64,000 bases of DNA. Source: DATJLY01 sp963773665. GTDB lineage: Bacteria; Pseudomonadota; Alphaproteobacteria; ATCC43930; CGMCC-115725. The position numbers were made by a program, and so were the translations under genes. The stretch covers positions 496,001-560,000 of the forward strand of contig CAVZBZ010000004.1 of assembly GCA_963773665.1 (NCBI GenBank), read 5' to 3'. The notes beneath the pieces were generated by a model. The model saw only the letters and a list, made by a program, of their open reading frames with translations, was not told the DNA's origin and made no database searches. Of the stretch, positions 36,875 to 45,294 are shown one piece after another; position 1 is the stretch's first letter; each line of letters starts with the position of its first letter.

Positions 36875-37888
36875 ATGAAGATGATTTCGCGAATCTTGAA
36901 ATGCGGCCTCGCCGCGCTCCTGCTGTTCGGTCCCGGCGCGGGCGCTGCGCTGGCGCAGGCGAAAAAACTCGTCTTCGCCGCGCCCGGCATTCCGCCCATC
37001 TTCGCCGACGCCGTCGTGCTCGTCGCCGACGGCGCCGGGCTGTTCAAGAAATACGGCGCCAATGTCGAGGTGCGCCAGTTCGATACCGGCGCCGCCGGCG
37101 CGCGCGCGGTGATCGCAGGCGACGCCGACTTCGCCATGTCGCCCTCGGCCCTCGTCGCCAACCAGATCTCGAACGTCAATGTCGATTTCGTCGCGATCTG
37201 GGGCCTCGACAATCCCGACTTCGTGCTCGGAACCACCGATGCCGCGAAATCGTCCTGCAAGGACATGGTCGGCCAGCCGGTCGGGATCGACACGGTGGGC
37301 GGCCAGCGCTGGATCATGCTGAAGGCGATGCTCGCCGCGTGCGGCGTCGAGATAAGCCAGGTGCAGCAGATTCCCCTGGGCTCGAACATCGCGCCGGCGA
37401 TGATCGCGGGCCAGCTGCAATACGGCGTCCTCCACATCGACGACGTGTCGATCATCGAGAACCAGGGCAAGCATGTCACGGTCTTCAGCACGATCAAGAA
37501 GGCCGATCCGACGCTGCACAACATTTTGGGCGTCGCGCGGCGCGACCGCCTCGCGCAGAACCGCGACGGGTTCGTGCGCCTCGTCGCGGGCCTTGTCGGC
37601 GCCGCGCGCTATATGAAGAACCCCGCGAACGCCGACCGCGTCGCCGAGCTTGCAGCGCCCACGGGCCGTACCAAGCCCGAAGCGAAGAAGGCGCTCGCCG
37701 ACTACATCGCCAACGACGAATGGCCGGTCGACACCGACGGCATGAACAAGGAGAAGCTCGAGGCGATGATCGCGCAGCAGGTCAAGATCGGCGCGATCCA
37801 GCCCGGCAAGACGCCCGTGTCCTACGACCGCCTCGTCGATGCGAGCGTGTGGCGCGATGCCGCCGCGCTTGTCGCCAAGAACCCCTGA
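36875..37888 (+). CDS. ABC substrate-binding protein, NMT1/SsuA-like
   Basis: This 337-residue periplasmic binding protein starts at MKMISRILKCGLAALLLFG with a signal peptide ending in ALAQA. The mature part has a GIPPIFADAVVLVADGAGLF opening and DFAMSPSALVANQ, GQPVGIDTVGGQRWIML and GVLHIDDVSIIENQG, the layout of NMT1/SsuA/ThiY-type receptors. The ligand (sulfonate, pyrimidine or aromatic acid) is unknown. AAGGAAG lies before the ATG. It links the ATPase and permease genes into one importer. Confidence 0.9.
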   Translation: MKMISRILKCGLAALLLFGPGAGAALAQAKKLVFAAPGIPPIFADAVVLVADGAGLFKKYGANVEVRQFDTGAAGARAVIAGDADFAMSPSALVANQISNVNVDFVAIWGLDNPDFVLGTTDAAKSSCKDMVGQPVGIDTVGGQRWIMLKAMLAACGVEISQVQQIPLGSNIAPAMIAGQLQYGVLHIDDVSIIENQGKHVTVFSTIKKADPTLHNILGVARRDRLAQNRDGFVRLVAGLVGAARYMKNPANADRVAELAAPTGRTKPEAKKALADYIANDEWPVDTDGMNKEKLEAMIAQQVKIGAIQPGKTPVSYDRLVDASVWRDAAALVAKNP

Positions 37889-37889
37889 C

Positions 37890-38630
37890 ATGCGGTTGCG
37901 GCACGCGCCGGTTATCGCAAGCCTTGCGGGCGGCCTCGCGCTCTGGGAGATCGCGGGCCGCGCGACCAACGCCGCCTTCATGGTGCCGTTCTCGGAAACG
38001 CTCGTACGCCTTGGCGAACTGGCCGCGAGCGGCGCGCTCTGGGCGCAGTTTCTGAGCTCGGCCGAGCTCTACGTCACCGGGCTCGCGCTGTCGATCCTCA
38101 TCGGCGCGCCCTTGGGGCTTCTCCTCGCGCGGGTGCAGATTCTGCGCGAGGCGCTCGATCTCTACATCCTGGTGCTGTACGCGACGCCGATGGTGGCGCT
38201 CATTCCGTTCATCCTGTCGCTCATGGGATTCGGCTTCGCGCCCAAGGTGCTGGTGGTGTTTCTCTTCGCCGTGTTCCCGATCCTCTACAACACGGTCGAA
38301 GGCGCGCGCAGCATCAAGCCCGAGCTGGTCGAAGTCGCGCGCTCGTTCCGCTCGAGCGAATGGGCGCTGTGGCGCGAGGTCATGGTGCCGTACACCTTGC
38401 CCTACACGATGACGGGCGTGCGCCAGGCGATCGGGCGAGGCCTCGTCGGCATGATCGCGGCCGAGTTTTTTTTGAGCGCGACGGGGCTTGGCGCCCTCAT
38501 CATGGACGCGTCGCAGAATTTCGATACGGGCGGCGTGTTCGCGGCGATCTTCATCATCGGCGTCATCGGCGTGGCGCTGACGCGGGCCGGGCAGGCGATC
38601 GAGAACCGCTTCGCCCGCTGGCGCGGCTGA
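37890..38630 (+). CDS. ABC permease, SsuC-like (first)
   Basis: This 246-residue permease has six hydrophobic segments and the EAA-type loop VEVARSFRSSEWALWREVMVP, followed by GVRQAIGRGLVGMIAAEFF. The start ATG at 37890 is immediately after the binding-protein stop. A run of eight T residues inside the gene (38465-38472, encoding EFFL) is read correctly, which matters when judging the indels elsewhere. A second, different permease follows 4 bases later, so the importer probably uses a heterodimeric membrane pair. Confidence 0.9.
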   Translation: MRLRHAPVIASLAGGLALWEIAGRATNAAFMVPFSETLVRLGELAASGALWAQFLSSAELYVTGLALSILIGAPLGLLLARVQILREALDLYILVLYATPMVALIPFILSLMGFGFAPKVLVVFLFAVFPILYNTVEGARSIKPELVEVARSFRSSEWALWREVMVPYTLPYTMTGVRQAIGRGLVGMIAAEFFLSATGLGALIMDASQNFDTGGVFAAIFIIGVIGVALTRAGQAIENRFARWRG

Positions 38631-38634
38631 GGCG

Positions 38635-39463
38635 ATGAGCGGCGCCGCCGCATATGGCCAACTCGCGCCGCGGCCGGGCGCCGCGCGCGGGGCATCGGGC
38701 CTCCTGGCGCTTCTCTCCGCCCCGCGCATGGTCGCAGGATTCGTCATTCTGCTGTTCTGGGAAGCGACCGTGCGCGCCTTTGCGCCGTCCTATGTGGCGA
38801 AGCCCACTGGCGTGGCACTTGCGGTGCCGCGCGTGCTGTCCGATCCGACTTTTCTGGCCGACGCGGCGGCGACCCTCACCGCGGTCGTCGAGGGGCTCGT
38901 CATCGCCATCCTGCTCGGCGGCGGCATCGGCCTTGCGATCGGGCGCAGCGCCGCCATCGACCGCGCGATGCGGCTCTGGGTCAACAGCTTCAATGCGCTG
39001 CCGATGATCGTCGTGCTGCCGCTCTTCTCGCTGTGGTTCGGCTATACCGGCGGCGCGCGGCTTGCAACGACGGTGTTCGCGGCGATCTTCGCCATCATCC
39101 TCAACGTCGCCGACGGCGCGCGCGCGGTGCCGCAGCGAATATCTCGAGGTCGCGCGCTCGCTCCGCGCGAAGGGCGCGAGCGTTTTGGCCGAGATCGTGC
39201 TGCCGGCTTCTCTGCCTTACCTCGTCGCCGGCATCCGGCTCGCCATGGGCCGCGCCCTCATCGGCGCCGTGGTGGCCGAGCTGTTCATCGCCATCCCGGG
39301 CCTGGGCTATTACATCCTCTACAATTCGCGCACCTTCCACCACGACGACGCGATGGTGGCGGTGCTGGTGCTCGCCGGATTGGGCGTCGGTTTCGATGGG
39401 CTCATCGCCTGGTCCACCCGCCGCTTCCTCCCCTGGTACCGCCGCGACGAGGCGCGCGAATGA
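38635..39463 (+). CDS. ABC permease, SsuC-like (second), one frame break
   Basis: About 275 residues once repaired. Helices and the sequence LWVNSFNALPMIVVLPLFSL appear in the first part. The EAA loop YLEVARSLRAKGASVLAEIV, LPASLPYLVAGIRLAMGRAL and IPGLGYYILYN appear in the second. One surplus base at about 39133 (between CCG and AGCGAATAT) moves the frame; without it the product runs through to RRFLPWYRRDEARE. Role as for the first permease. It ends 54 bases before the M24-fold gene on the same strand. Confidence 0.88.
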
Positions 39464-39517
39464 CGCGCCGTTGACAGCGGCCTGCGCCCGCGCGACAGAA
39501 AAGGCCGGAGGACTTAG

Positions 39518-40817
39518 ATGGCGAAAAAACCCGAGCCAAAGACGATCCGCGACAGCGACATCGACCCGCGCCACGACTGGACGCGGCCGATCATGGCGCT
39601 GGGGCCGATGGCGGTCGATTTCGAGGAGCGCGTCGATTTCCGCCGCCTCCATCGCTATCGCCTGGCGCGGACGCGCGCCGCGCTCAAGGCGTCGGGCCTG
39701 GGCTCGCTCCTGTGCTTCGACCAGTACAACATCCGCTACATGACCTCGACCGTCATCGGCAACTGGGCGCGCGACAAGTTCACGCGCTACTCGCTCCTGG
39801 CCGGCGACAGCGAGCCGCATATCTGGGATTTCGGCTCGGCGGCAAAGCATCACCGCCTCTACGCGCCGTGGCTGCCGCAGCATAACTGCCATGCCGGCAT
39901 GCTGGGATTGCGCGGCGCGATCCATCCCAAGATCGGCCTGATGCGGAGCGCCGCCGAGGAGATCCGCTCGATCCTGAAGGAACACGGCGTCGCCGATCAT
40001 GCCGGTCGGCGTCGACGTGGTCGAGCCCGCCATGCTGTTCGAGCTGCAGGCCGTGGGATTGGACGTGCGCGACGGGCAGCAGGTCATGCTCGATGCGCGC
40101 GAGCTCAAAAGCAACGACGAGATCACGCTCCTCAACATGTCGGCTGCGATCGTCGACGGCTGCTATCAGACGATCGCCGAGAATCTGAAGCCGGGCATCC
40201 GCGAGAACGAGATCGTCGGCCTCGCCAACAAGCGGCTCTACGAGTTGGGCTCGGACGATGTCGAGGCGATCAACGCGATTTCCGGCGAGCGCTGCAACCC
40301 GCATCCGCACAATTTCACCGATCGCCTCATCCGCCCCGGCGACCAGGCGTTCTTCGACATCATCCAGAGCATGAACGGCTACCGCACCTGCTATTACAGG
40401 ACATTCAACGTGGGCCGCGCCACGCCCTCGCAGCGCGACGCCTACAAGCGCGCGCGCGAATGGATCGACAAGGCGATCGCGCTGGTGAAGCCCGGCATCA
40501 GCACCGACAAGATCGCGGCGTGCTGGCCCAAGGCCGAGGAGATCGGCTTTTCCAGCGAGATGGAGGCGTTCGGCCTGCTCTTCGGCCACGGGCTCGGGCT
40601 CGGCCTCCACGAGCGCCCGATCATCTCGCGCCTCAATTCGTTCGACGATCCGATGGAGATCAAGGCCGGCATGGTGTTCGCGCTCGAGACCTATTGCCCC
40701 GCGAGCGACGGTTATTCCGCCGCCCGCATCGAGGAAGAAGTCGTGTGCACGCCCACCGGCGCCAAAATCATCACGCTCTACCCGGCCGAAGAACTGCCGA
40801 TCGCCAATCCGTATTAG
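39518..40817 (+). CDS. M24-family (Xaa-Pro peptidase/creatinase-fold) protein, one frame break
   Basis: About 432 residues when repaired, with a creatinase N-domain (VDFRRLHRYRLARTRAALK to LLCFDQYNIRYMTS) and a pita-bread C-domain. The metal site is non-standard. The first Asp is in QAFFDIIQSMNGYRTCYY, but the second Asp, expected 11 residues later, is Cys. The His in GHGLGLGLHERP, the Glu in FALETYCPAS and the last Glu in RIEEEVV are kept. It may bind one metal or act like creatinase or DddP-type lyases rather than as a peptidase. A surplus C at 39998 splits EEIRSILKEHGVAD from MPVGVDVVEPAM. Downstream position of the importer suggests it processes the imported compound. Confidence 0.82.
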
Positions 40818-41704
40818 ATCCGCGTCACGTCCTCGGGCGCGATGCGGCCGCGGAGCGCGAGCGCAAGCGCGCGGCAATTGCCGGCGAGCCTTCCCTTGCG
40901 GTCGATCGTCTGGCGCGGCGCGAGCGCCAGCGCCGCGTTCGCGACGATGGGCGTCAGCACCTGGCGCGCCACCGCGCGCTTCGAGCGGAAGCTGCCCTTC
41001 TGCCAGAGATAGATCGGATTCATCACCTGCGCGAAGCCGAAGCGGCGGCCCGACGCCCGCCCGCCCGATGCGGCGCCCAGATGCACGAGCTGCGCGCCGA
41101 GGCACCGCCCGACGCGGCCCAGAGGCTCGCAGCGGAAGGCGAAGTCGCGGTCCTCCATGTAGCCATAAAGCGGCAGACGCTCGTCGAACCGCACGCGGTC
41201 GAGCACGGCGCGGCGCACATTCATGTTGCAGCCATAGAGAAGCTCGGGCGTGTTGGGTGCAAGAGCTGGCTCGTCGGGCGCCGCCGCCGCGGCGACGATC
41301 GCCCGCGCCCGCTCGCGCGCGATCGGGCCGGTTCGCGCGCCGTCGGCAAGGACGCGCCCGTCGGCGAGGACGAGATCGGGATGACGCTCGAAGGCCCGCG
41401 CGACGTGGTCGAGATAGGAGGGATGCAGCTCGACATCGTCGTCCAGGAACGTGACGAGACCGATGCCGGGCGGCAGCGCGGCCACGGCCGCATTGCGCTG
41501 GCGCGTGAGCCCGACCGGCGCGTGGATCACTTCGACGCGCAAAAGATCGCGCGTGGCGGGAAGCACGTCGCTCTCCTGCGTTACCGCAAGGATGACGGCG
41601 TTGGGCGCAAGAATCTGGCGTTCGAGCCCCGCCACCGTCTCGTGCAGTAGTGGCGCCCGCCCGAGCGAGGGAATGACGACGGCGATGCCTGCGCGTGTCT
41701 TCAT
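40814..41704 (-). CDS. Family 2 glycosyltransferase
   Basis: This 296-residue GT-A fold enzyme opens with RAGIAVVIPSLGRAPLLHETV, has the DxD-type metal motif in LVTFLDDDVELHP, and the acceptor-side acidic segment YGYMEDRDFAFRCE. There is no signal peptide or obvious membrane segment. Sugar and acceptor are not predictable; surface polysaccharide or glycoprotein synthesis is the usual setting. The start ATG at 41704 is preferred because the upstream open frame has no GT2 character. The end overlaps the stop of the convergent M24 gene. Confidence 0.85.
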   Translation of the reverse strand: MKTRAGIAVVIPSLGRAPLLHETVAGLERQILAPNAVILAVTQESDVLPATRDLLRVEVIHAPVGLTRQRNAAVAALPPGIGLVTFLDDDVELHPSYLDHVARAFERHPDLVLADGRVLADGARTGPIARERARAIVAAAAAPDEPALAPNTPELLYGCNMNVRRAVLDRVRFDERLPLYGYMEDRDFAFRCEPLGRVGRCLGAQLVHLGAASGGRASGRRFGFAQVMNPIYLWQKGSFRSKRAVARQVLTPIVANAALALAPRQTIDRKGRLAGNCRALALALRGRIAPEDVTRI

Positions 41705-41801
41705 CGCCGCTGCAACAACCGGGCATTGCGCGAAGTTCCGCGCGCGTTTGCCAGCGCGCGGCGAATTCGCTAGAGCCGCCGCCAAGCAAGGAGGTGGCGG
41801 A

Positions 41802-42731
41802 ATGGCGGATCTCGGCAAGCAAAAAATCGGCTGGATCGGCACGGGCCGCATGGGCTATCCGATGGCCGAGCGTCTCGCCAAAGCGGGCTGCACTGTGGCC
41901 GCCTGGAACCGCACGCGGGCGAAGGCCGAGCCCTTGGCGAAGCTCGGCGTCGCGATTGTCGAGCGGCCGTCCGACCTCGCCCAGTGCGACATCGTCTTCA
42001 CCATGGTCGCGGCCGGCGACGATCTGAAGGAAGTGACGCTCGGGCCCGGCGGCGTGCTCTCGGGCAACCGGATGCCGCGCATCCTGGTCGATTGCTCGAC
42101 GATCGACGAAGAGGCATCGAGCGAGGTGCGCGCGCATGCGGCAAAGCACGGCACCGCGATGCTCGCCTCGCCGGTCAGCGGCAACGGCAAGGTCGCGAAG
42201 GCCGGAAAGCTCACCCTCATCACGTCGGGCCCGAAGGACGCTTACGATGCGGCCTTGCCCTATCTCGAGCGGCTTGGCCAGGGCGTGACCTATGTCGGCG
42301 AGGGCGAGCTCGCGCGCATGGTCAAGATCTGCCACAACGTGTTTTTGGGCGTCGTCATCCAGTCGCTCGTCGAAGTGACCTCGCTCGCCGAGAAGAGCGG
42401 CGTCAAGCGCCACGTCTTTCTCGACGTCATCAACAAGAGCGTGATGGGCTCCGTGTTCACGCGCTACAAGTCGCCGGCCCTGGTCAATTGCGACTTCACG
42501 CCGACCTTCACGCCGATCCTGCTGCGCAAGGATCTGGAGCTCGGCCTCGCCGCCGGCAAGAAGACCGAAACGCCCCTGCCGCTTACGGCCCTGACGCGCG
42601 AAATCATCCAGAGCCTCGTCGGATTGGGCTTCAAGGAGCAGGATTTCGCGACGCTTTTGGTGCAGCAGGCGAGGAATGCCGGCTACGAGCTGAAGCCCGA
42701 AAACGTGCCGGTGAGCGACGGCCTCGGCTAG
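41802..42731 (+). CDS. NAD(P)-dependent beta-hydroxyacid dehydrogenase (3-hydroxyisobutyrate dehydrogenase family)
   Basis: This 309-residue enzyme has the dinucleotide motif IGWIGTGRMGYPMAERLAK and the AAWNRTRAKAEPL strand with Arg pointing to NADPH. The substrate motif follows (DCSTIDEEASSEV), then SPVSGNGKVAKAGKLTL, and the catalytic Lys in GELARMVKICHNVFLG. Substrate options include 3-hydroxyisobutyrate, tartronate semialdehyde and succinic semialdehyde-type acids. AAGGAGG precedes the ATG strongly. It may serve the same catabolic route as the M24 gene, but they are separated by the opposite-strand glycosyltransferase. Confidence 0.88.
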   Translation: MADLGKQKIGWIGTGRMGYPMAERLAKAGCTVAAWNRTRAKAEPLAKLGVAIVERPSDLAQCDIVFTMVAAGDDLKEVTLGPGGVLSGNRMPRILVDCSTIDEEASSEVRAHAAKHGTAMLASPVSGNGKVAKAGKLTLITSGPKDAYDAALPYLERLGQGVTYVGEGELARMVKICHNVFLGVVIQSLVEVTSLAEKSGVKRHVFLDVINKSVMGSVFTRYKSPALVNCDFTPTFTPILLRKDLELGLAAGKKTETPLPLTALTREIIQSLVGLGFKEQDFATLLVQQARNAGYELKPENVPVSDGLG

Positions 42732-42816
42732 GGCGCGTACTCATAAAACACCGGGGCGACGCCGACGCATGTCAATGGGATTTCTTACACGTCCTTCGGT
42801 GAAATCTTTTTCTACT

Positions 42817-43632
42817 TTACGGCTTATCGCTCGGCCGGACGGCATCGTAGTAGCGATGGAAATGTTTCTCATAGGCCCGATCGACCGTTATGGACGCATC
42901 GTATGCTGGGCTGCCTTTGACCGTCTGACGATCGACATCGAGATGCACGAGTTTATGCGTCCATTCGATCCTTCGTACCGACCGCGGCGAGATCAGGACC
43001 TTCTTCCCTGACCACCAGTTCTTCGTGTCGACGACGAGGTAATGGATGCTCCAATCGGCATCCTCCACGAGGAACTCTTCGACGTGACCGATCTCGCCGT
43101 CGCTGGCGTGGATGTGGTACCCGGTGACCGCTTCGATACTGCGAAGATGCGGATTGTCTTCGCGTCGCTCAGCAGCGGCAATATCCTCCTCTCGCCGCCG
43201 GGACTCCGGTGGCGGTGACGCCATGGGGGCGGGCATATAGCCGTAGCCGCCCATGTAAAAACCGGTGCCCCAATACGGACTCCAGCCGTAGTAATCGTAA
43301 ATGTTGGTTTCCATCTGCCGCGACACGGGCCGCTCGGTATTGATGTCCGGGCTGTCCTTGACCTGCTGCATGGTCAATCTGACCGAGAATTCTTCTTTCG
43401 TTGGATCGAGGTGCCCCAAGACGGAGGCGGGCAGAAGGACTTTGCGACCGGGGAGCCAGTTGCCGGTATCGACGACCAGCCAACGAACCAGCCAACTGGC
43501 GTCGTCAAAGAGAAAGTCGATAACCGTGCCCAGCCGACCATCATTTGCCACGATGGCGTAGCCGTTGATCGCTGATGCATTCCGCAACATTACGCGCTCC
43601 GTTATTAGCTGTGCCCCCAGTTGAGAGGCCAT
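42817..43632 (-). CDS. Double PRC-barrel domain protein
   Basis: This 271-residue protein carries two PRC-barrels: residues about 14-90 (VMLRNASAINGYAIVANDGR to LVVDTGNWLPGRKVLLPAS) and about 165-245 (LRSIEAVTGYHIHASDGEIG to LVVDTKNWWSGKKVLISPRS). They are joined by a Tyr/Gly/Pro-rich linker (YDYYGWSPYWGTGFYMGGYG). PRC-barrels occur in photosynthetic reaction centre H subunits and in RimM; standalone doubles are linked to stress or membrane functions without firm proof. Composition is visibly less GC-rich than most of the window. It lies 21 bases after the universal stress gene and is probably co-transcribed. Confidence 0.85.
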   Translation of the reverse strand: MASQLGAQLITERVMLRNASAINGYAIVANDGRLGTVIDFLFDDASWLVRWLVVDTGNWLPGRKVLLPASVLGHLDPTKEEFSVRLTMQQVKDSPDINTERPVSRQMETNIYDYYGWSPYWGTGFYMGGYGYMPAPMASPPPESRRREEDIAAAERREDNPHLRSIEAVTGYHIHASDGEIGHVEEFLVEDADWSIHYLVVDTKNWWSGKKVLISPRSVRRIEWTHKLVHLDVDRQTVKGSPAYDASITVDRAYEKHFHRYYDAVRPSDKP

Positions 43633-43653
43633 GAAAACGGCATCATCCCCCGG

Positions 43654-44520
43654 TCAATGTGACATCAGCACTGGCACGGTCATGGACTGAAGGATGGCGC
43701 GCGTCACACCGCCGAGGATCAGTTCGCGGGTACTGGAATGACCGTATCCACCCATCACAATGAGGTCGCAACCCAGGGACGCCGCCTGGGACAGGATCAG
43801 TTCACCAGTTTCAATGTCTTTCGATACGAGGTGCGAGGCTTCCGCACTTACACCATGTCGGGCGAGATGGCGCGTCAAACTGGCGGCGAGCAACTCGTCA
43901 CGTCCTTCGCTGGCGCGCGTCGGGCCGATCGAGAGCACCGTCACCGTCTCGGCAGATCGAAGGAAGGGCATCGCATCTCCCACCGCGCGCGCGCCTTCGC
44001 GGGTTCCGCTCCATGCCACCAGCACATTCTTGCCGACCGCGTCGGTGGCGCCGGCGTAGGGCACGATCACCACCGGGCGGCCGGAGCCCATCATCACGGT
44101 CTCGGGAAGTTTCGCGAGCTTATCGAAGAACGGGTGATCGGGATCGGTTTGGCCGAGCACCGCGAGGTCGGCATATCGCGCCCGCTCGGTGACGTGGGCC
44201 ATGACGTCCGTCGCTTTCTGGGGACAAATCTCCCAGTCGCCCATCAACCCGGCAAGGTTGGTTTTCGCACGGAAAGTCGCCTCCATCTGCGCCGCCGTGA
44301 CGAAGGCGGTATCACGCTCCCGGTCGAGGGCGGCGCGCGCCGCGTTGCTCTCGGCGTAGCCCCCGATCGCGAGGTTGGGTAGGGAGAGGTCCGGGAGTTG
44401 GAAGCCGTAGAAGGCGACGAGGTGCGCCTTCTCGCGCTGTGCGATCGAGAGAGCGAGCTGCAATCGCGTCTGGGACCCGCGATGATCGTCGAGGTAAACG
44501 ATGATTTCTTTGAACGCCAT
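43654..44520 (-). CDS. Tandem universal stress protein (two UspA domains)
   Basis: This 288-residue protein has two USP domains. The first runs about 1-145 from MAFKEIIVYLDDHRGS. The second runs about 155-285 and has the ATP-binding loop VMGGYGHSSTRELILGGVTR. Such double USPs accumulate under oxygen limitation and starvation in proteobacteria. An FNR-type palindrome lies about 115 bases upstream of the ATG, which supports oxygen control. The ATG at 44520 is favoured over an upstream in-frame Met 75 bases away. It shares an operon with the PRC-barrel gene. Confidence 0.88.
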   Translation of the reverse strand: MAFKEIIVYLDDHRGSQTRLQLALSIAQREKAHLVAFYGFQLPDLSLPNLAIGGYAESNAARAALDRERDTAFVTAAQMEATFRAKTNLAGLMGDWEICPQKATDVMAHVTERARYADLAVLGQTDPDHPFFDKLAKLPETVMMGSGRPVVIVPYAGATDAVGKNVLVAWSGTREGARAVGDAMPFLRSAETVTVLSIGPTRASEGRDELLAASLTRHLARHGVSAEASHLVSKDIETGELILSQAASLGCDLIVMGGYGHSSTRELILGGVTRAILQSMTVPVLMSH

Positions 44521-44872
44521 GGTCTCTCCCGTGACGCCGCCGCCCTGGCCGGGCCCAAGGATTTCCTCTGTCTCCGAAATTCCCCGAAAGCCCAAGGATC
44601 AACATGCACACTATTACCAGGGCGCGGCACGAAATTGATCTGGATCACTCGTTGCGCCATTCGTCCTTCGCCGCCCCATCGTGGACATCCCCGATCCGAT
44701 TGAACGGAAGGGCTGACTATCCCGCCGACGCCACTTGTCCGTGCCGACGATGTAATCGAATAAAATCCGCGACTTCCGTTAATGGCACGACTGCGAAATT
44801 GCCAGCGCCCAACTCGCGGTTGGCAATGGGGTGGATTGCGGACGATCTACTTGACCGCCTTTCTGCCGGAGC
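44521..44872. other. Intergenic region of about 350 bases
   Basis: No gene is supported here. A 98-codon plus-strand frame starting at 44604 has poor codon bias and no recognisable domain. The region is AT-richer than coding DNA and holds one FNR-like site. The rest shows no clear repeat, hairpin or tRNA. Confidence 0.6.
44635..44648. promoter_or_regulatory. FNR/FixK-type binding site
   Basis: TTGATCTGGATCAC matches TTGAT-N4-ATCAA in 9 of 10 consensus positions. It lies about 115 bases upstream of the tandem universal stress gene on the minus strand. Genes of that kind are classical FNR/Anr/FixK targets under low oxygen. Binding and the identity of the regulator are inferred; no crp/fnr gene is in the window. 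Confidence 0.55.
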
Positions 44873-45211
44873 TCAATGCATGAGGCCGCCGGGCGGATAA
44901 GGCGGGTTGGGCGGCGCCCCCGGCAGCGCCTGCATGCCGCCCGTGCCGTAATTCGTGACCGGCCCCGGCGGCAGGCCGGGCGCGTAGCTGGGTGCCGGCG
45001 CGGGCGCTGCCGGGATCGGCGGCGCGATCGGCGCGGGCAGCGGCGGCACGGCCGGAAGATAGGGCGGAATCCGCTCGGCCGGAGGCATGTCGCCGAGCTG
45101 TAGTCCCGGCGTGGGCAACGGGTCGGGCACCGGAGCCGCGCGCTCGCCGGACGCGGCGCCGCAGCCCGTCACGAAGGCGACAAAAAGCAGCATTAGAAAT
45201 CGCGTTCCCAT
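44873..45211 (-). CDS. Proline-rich lipoprotein
   Basis: This 112-residue protein begins with a lipoprotein signal (MGTRFLMLLFVAFVTGC), with the lipobox VTGC and acylated Cys-17. The mature part is dominated by Pro, Ala and Gly (for example PPYLPAVPPLPAPIAPPIPA) with no defined fold. It likely resides in the inner or outer membrane facing the periplasm. No family is recognised. It is divergent from the acyl-CoA synthetase gene, and 83 bases separate the two starts. Confidence 0.72.
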   Translation of the reverse strand: MGTRFLMLLFVAFVTGCGAASGERAAPVPDPLPTPGLQLGDMPPAERIPPYLPAVPPLPAPIAPPIPAAPAPAPSYAPGLPPGPVTNYGTGGMQALPGAPPNPPYPPGGLMH

Positions 45212-45244
45212 GGCGGCAATATGGGGATTCGCGGCGCAAACGCC

Positions 45245-45258
45245 TTGACGTGGATCAT
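45245..45258. promoter_or_regulatory. Weaker FNR-like site between divergent genes
   Basis: TTGACGTGGATCAT fits TTGAT-N4-ATCAA in 8 of 10 positions. It lies about 37 bases upstream of the acyl-CoA synthetase ATG and about 34 bases from the lipoprotein start. Given a better site 600 bases away, oxygen control of this region is possible, but a chance match cannot be excluded. Confidence 0.35.
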
Positions 45259-45294
45259 TCGGCCAGAGGCGGCGATGCTCTAAGGATACCCGCC

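Noticed and set aside
38465..38472. Eight-T run suspected as a frameshift site
   Set aside because: The permease frame is continuous through it.
42769..43011. 80-codon plus-strand frame
   Set aside because: Almost entirely antisense to the well-supported second PRC-barrel domain.
44604..44900. 98-codon plus-strand frame in the Usp/lipoprotein gap
   Set aside because: No domain, poor codon bias, contains the FNR-like site, and ends antisense inside the lipoprotein gene.
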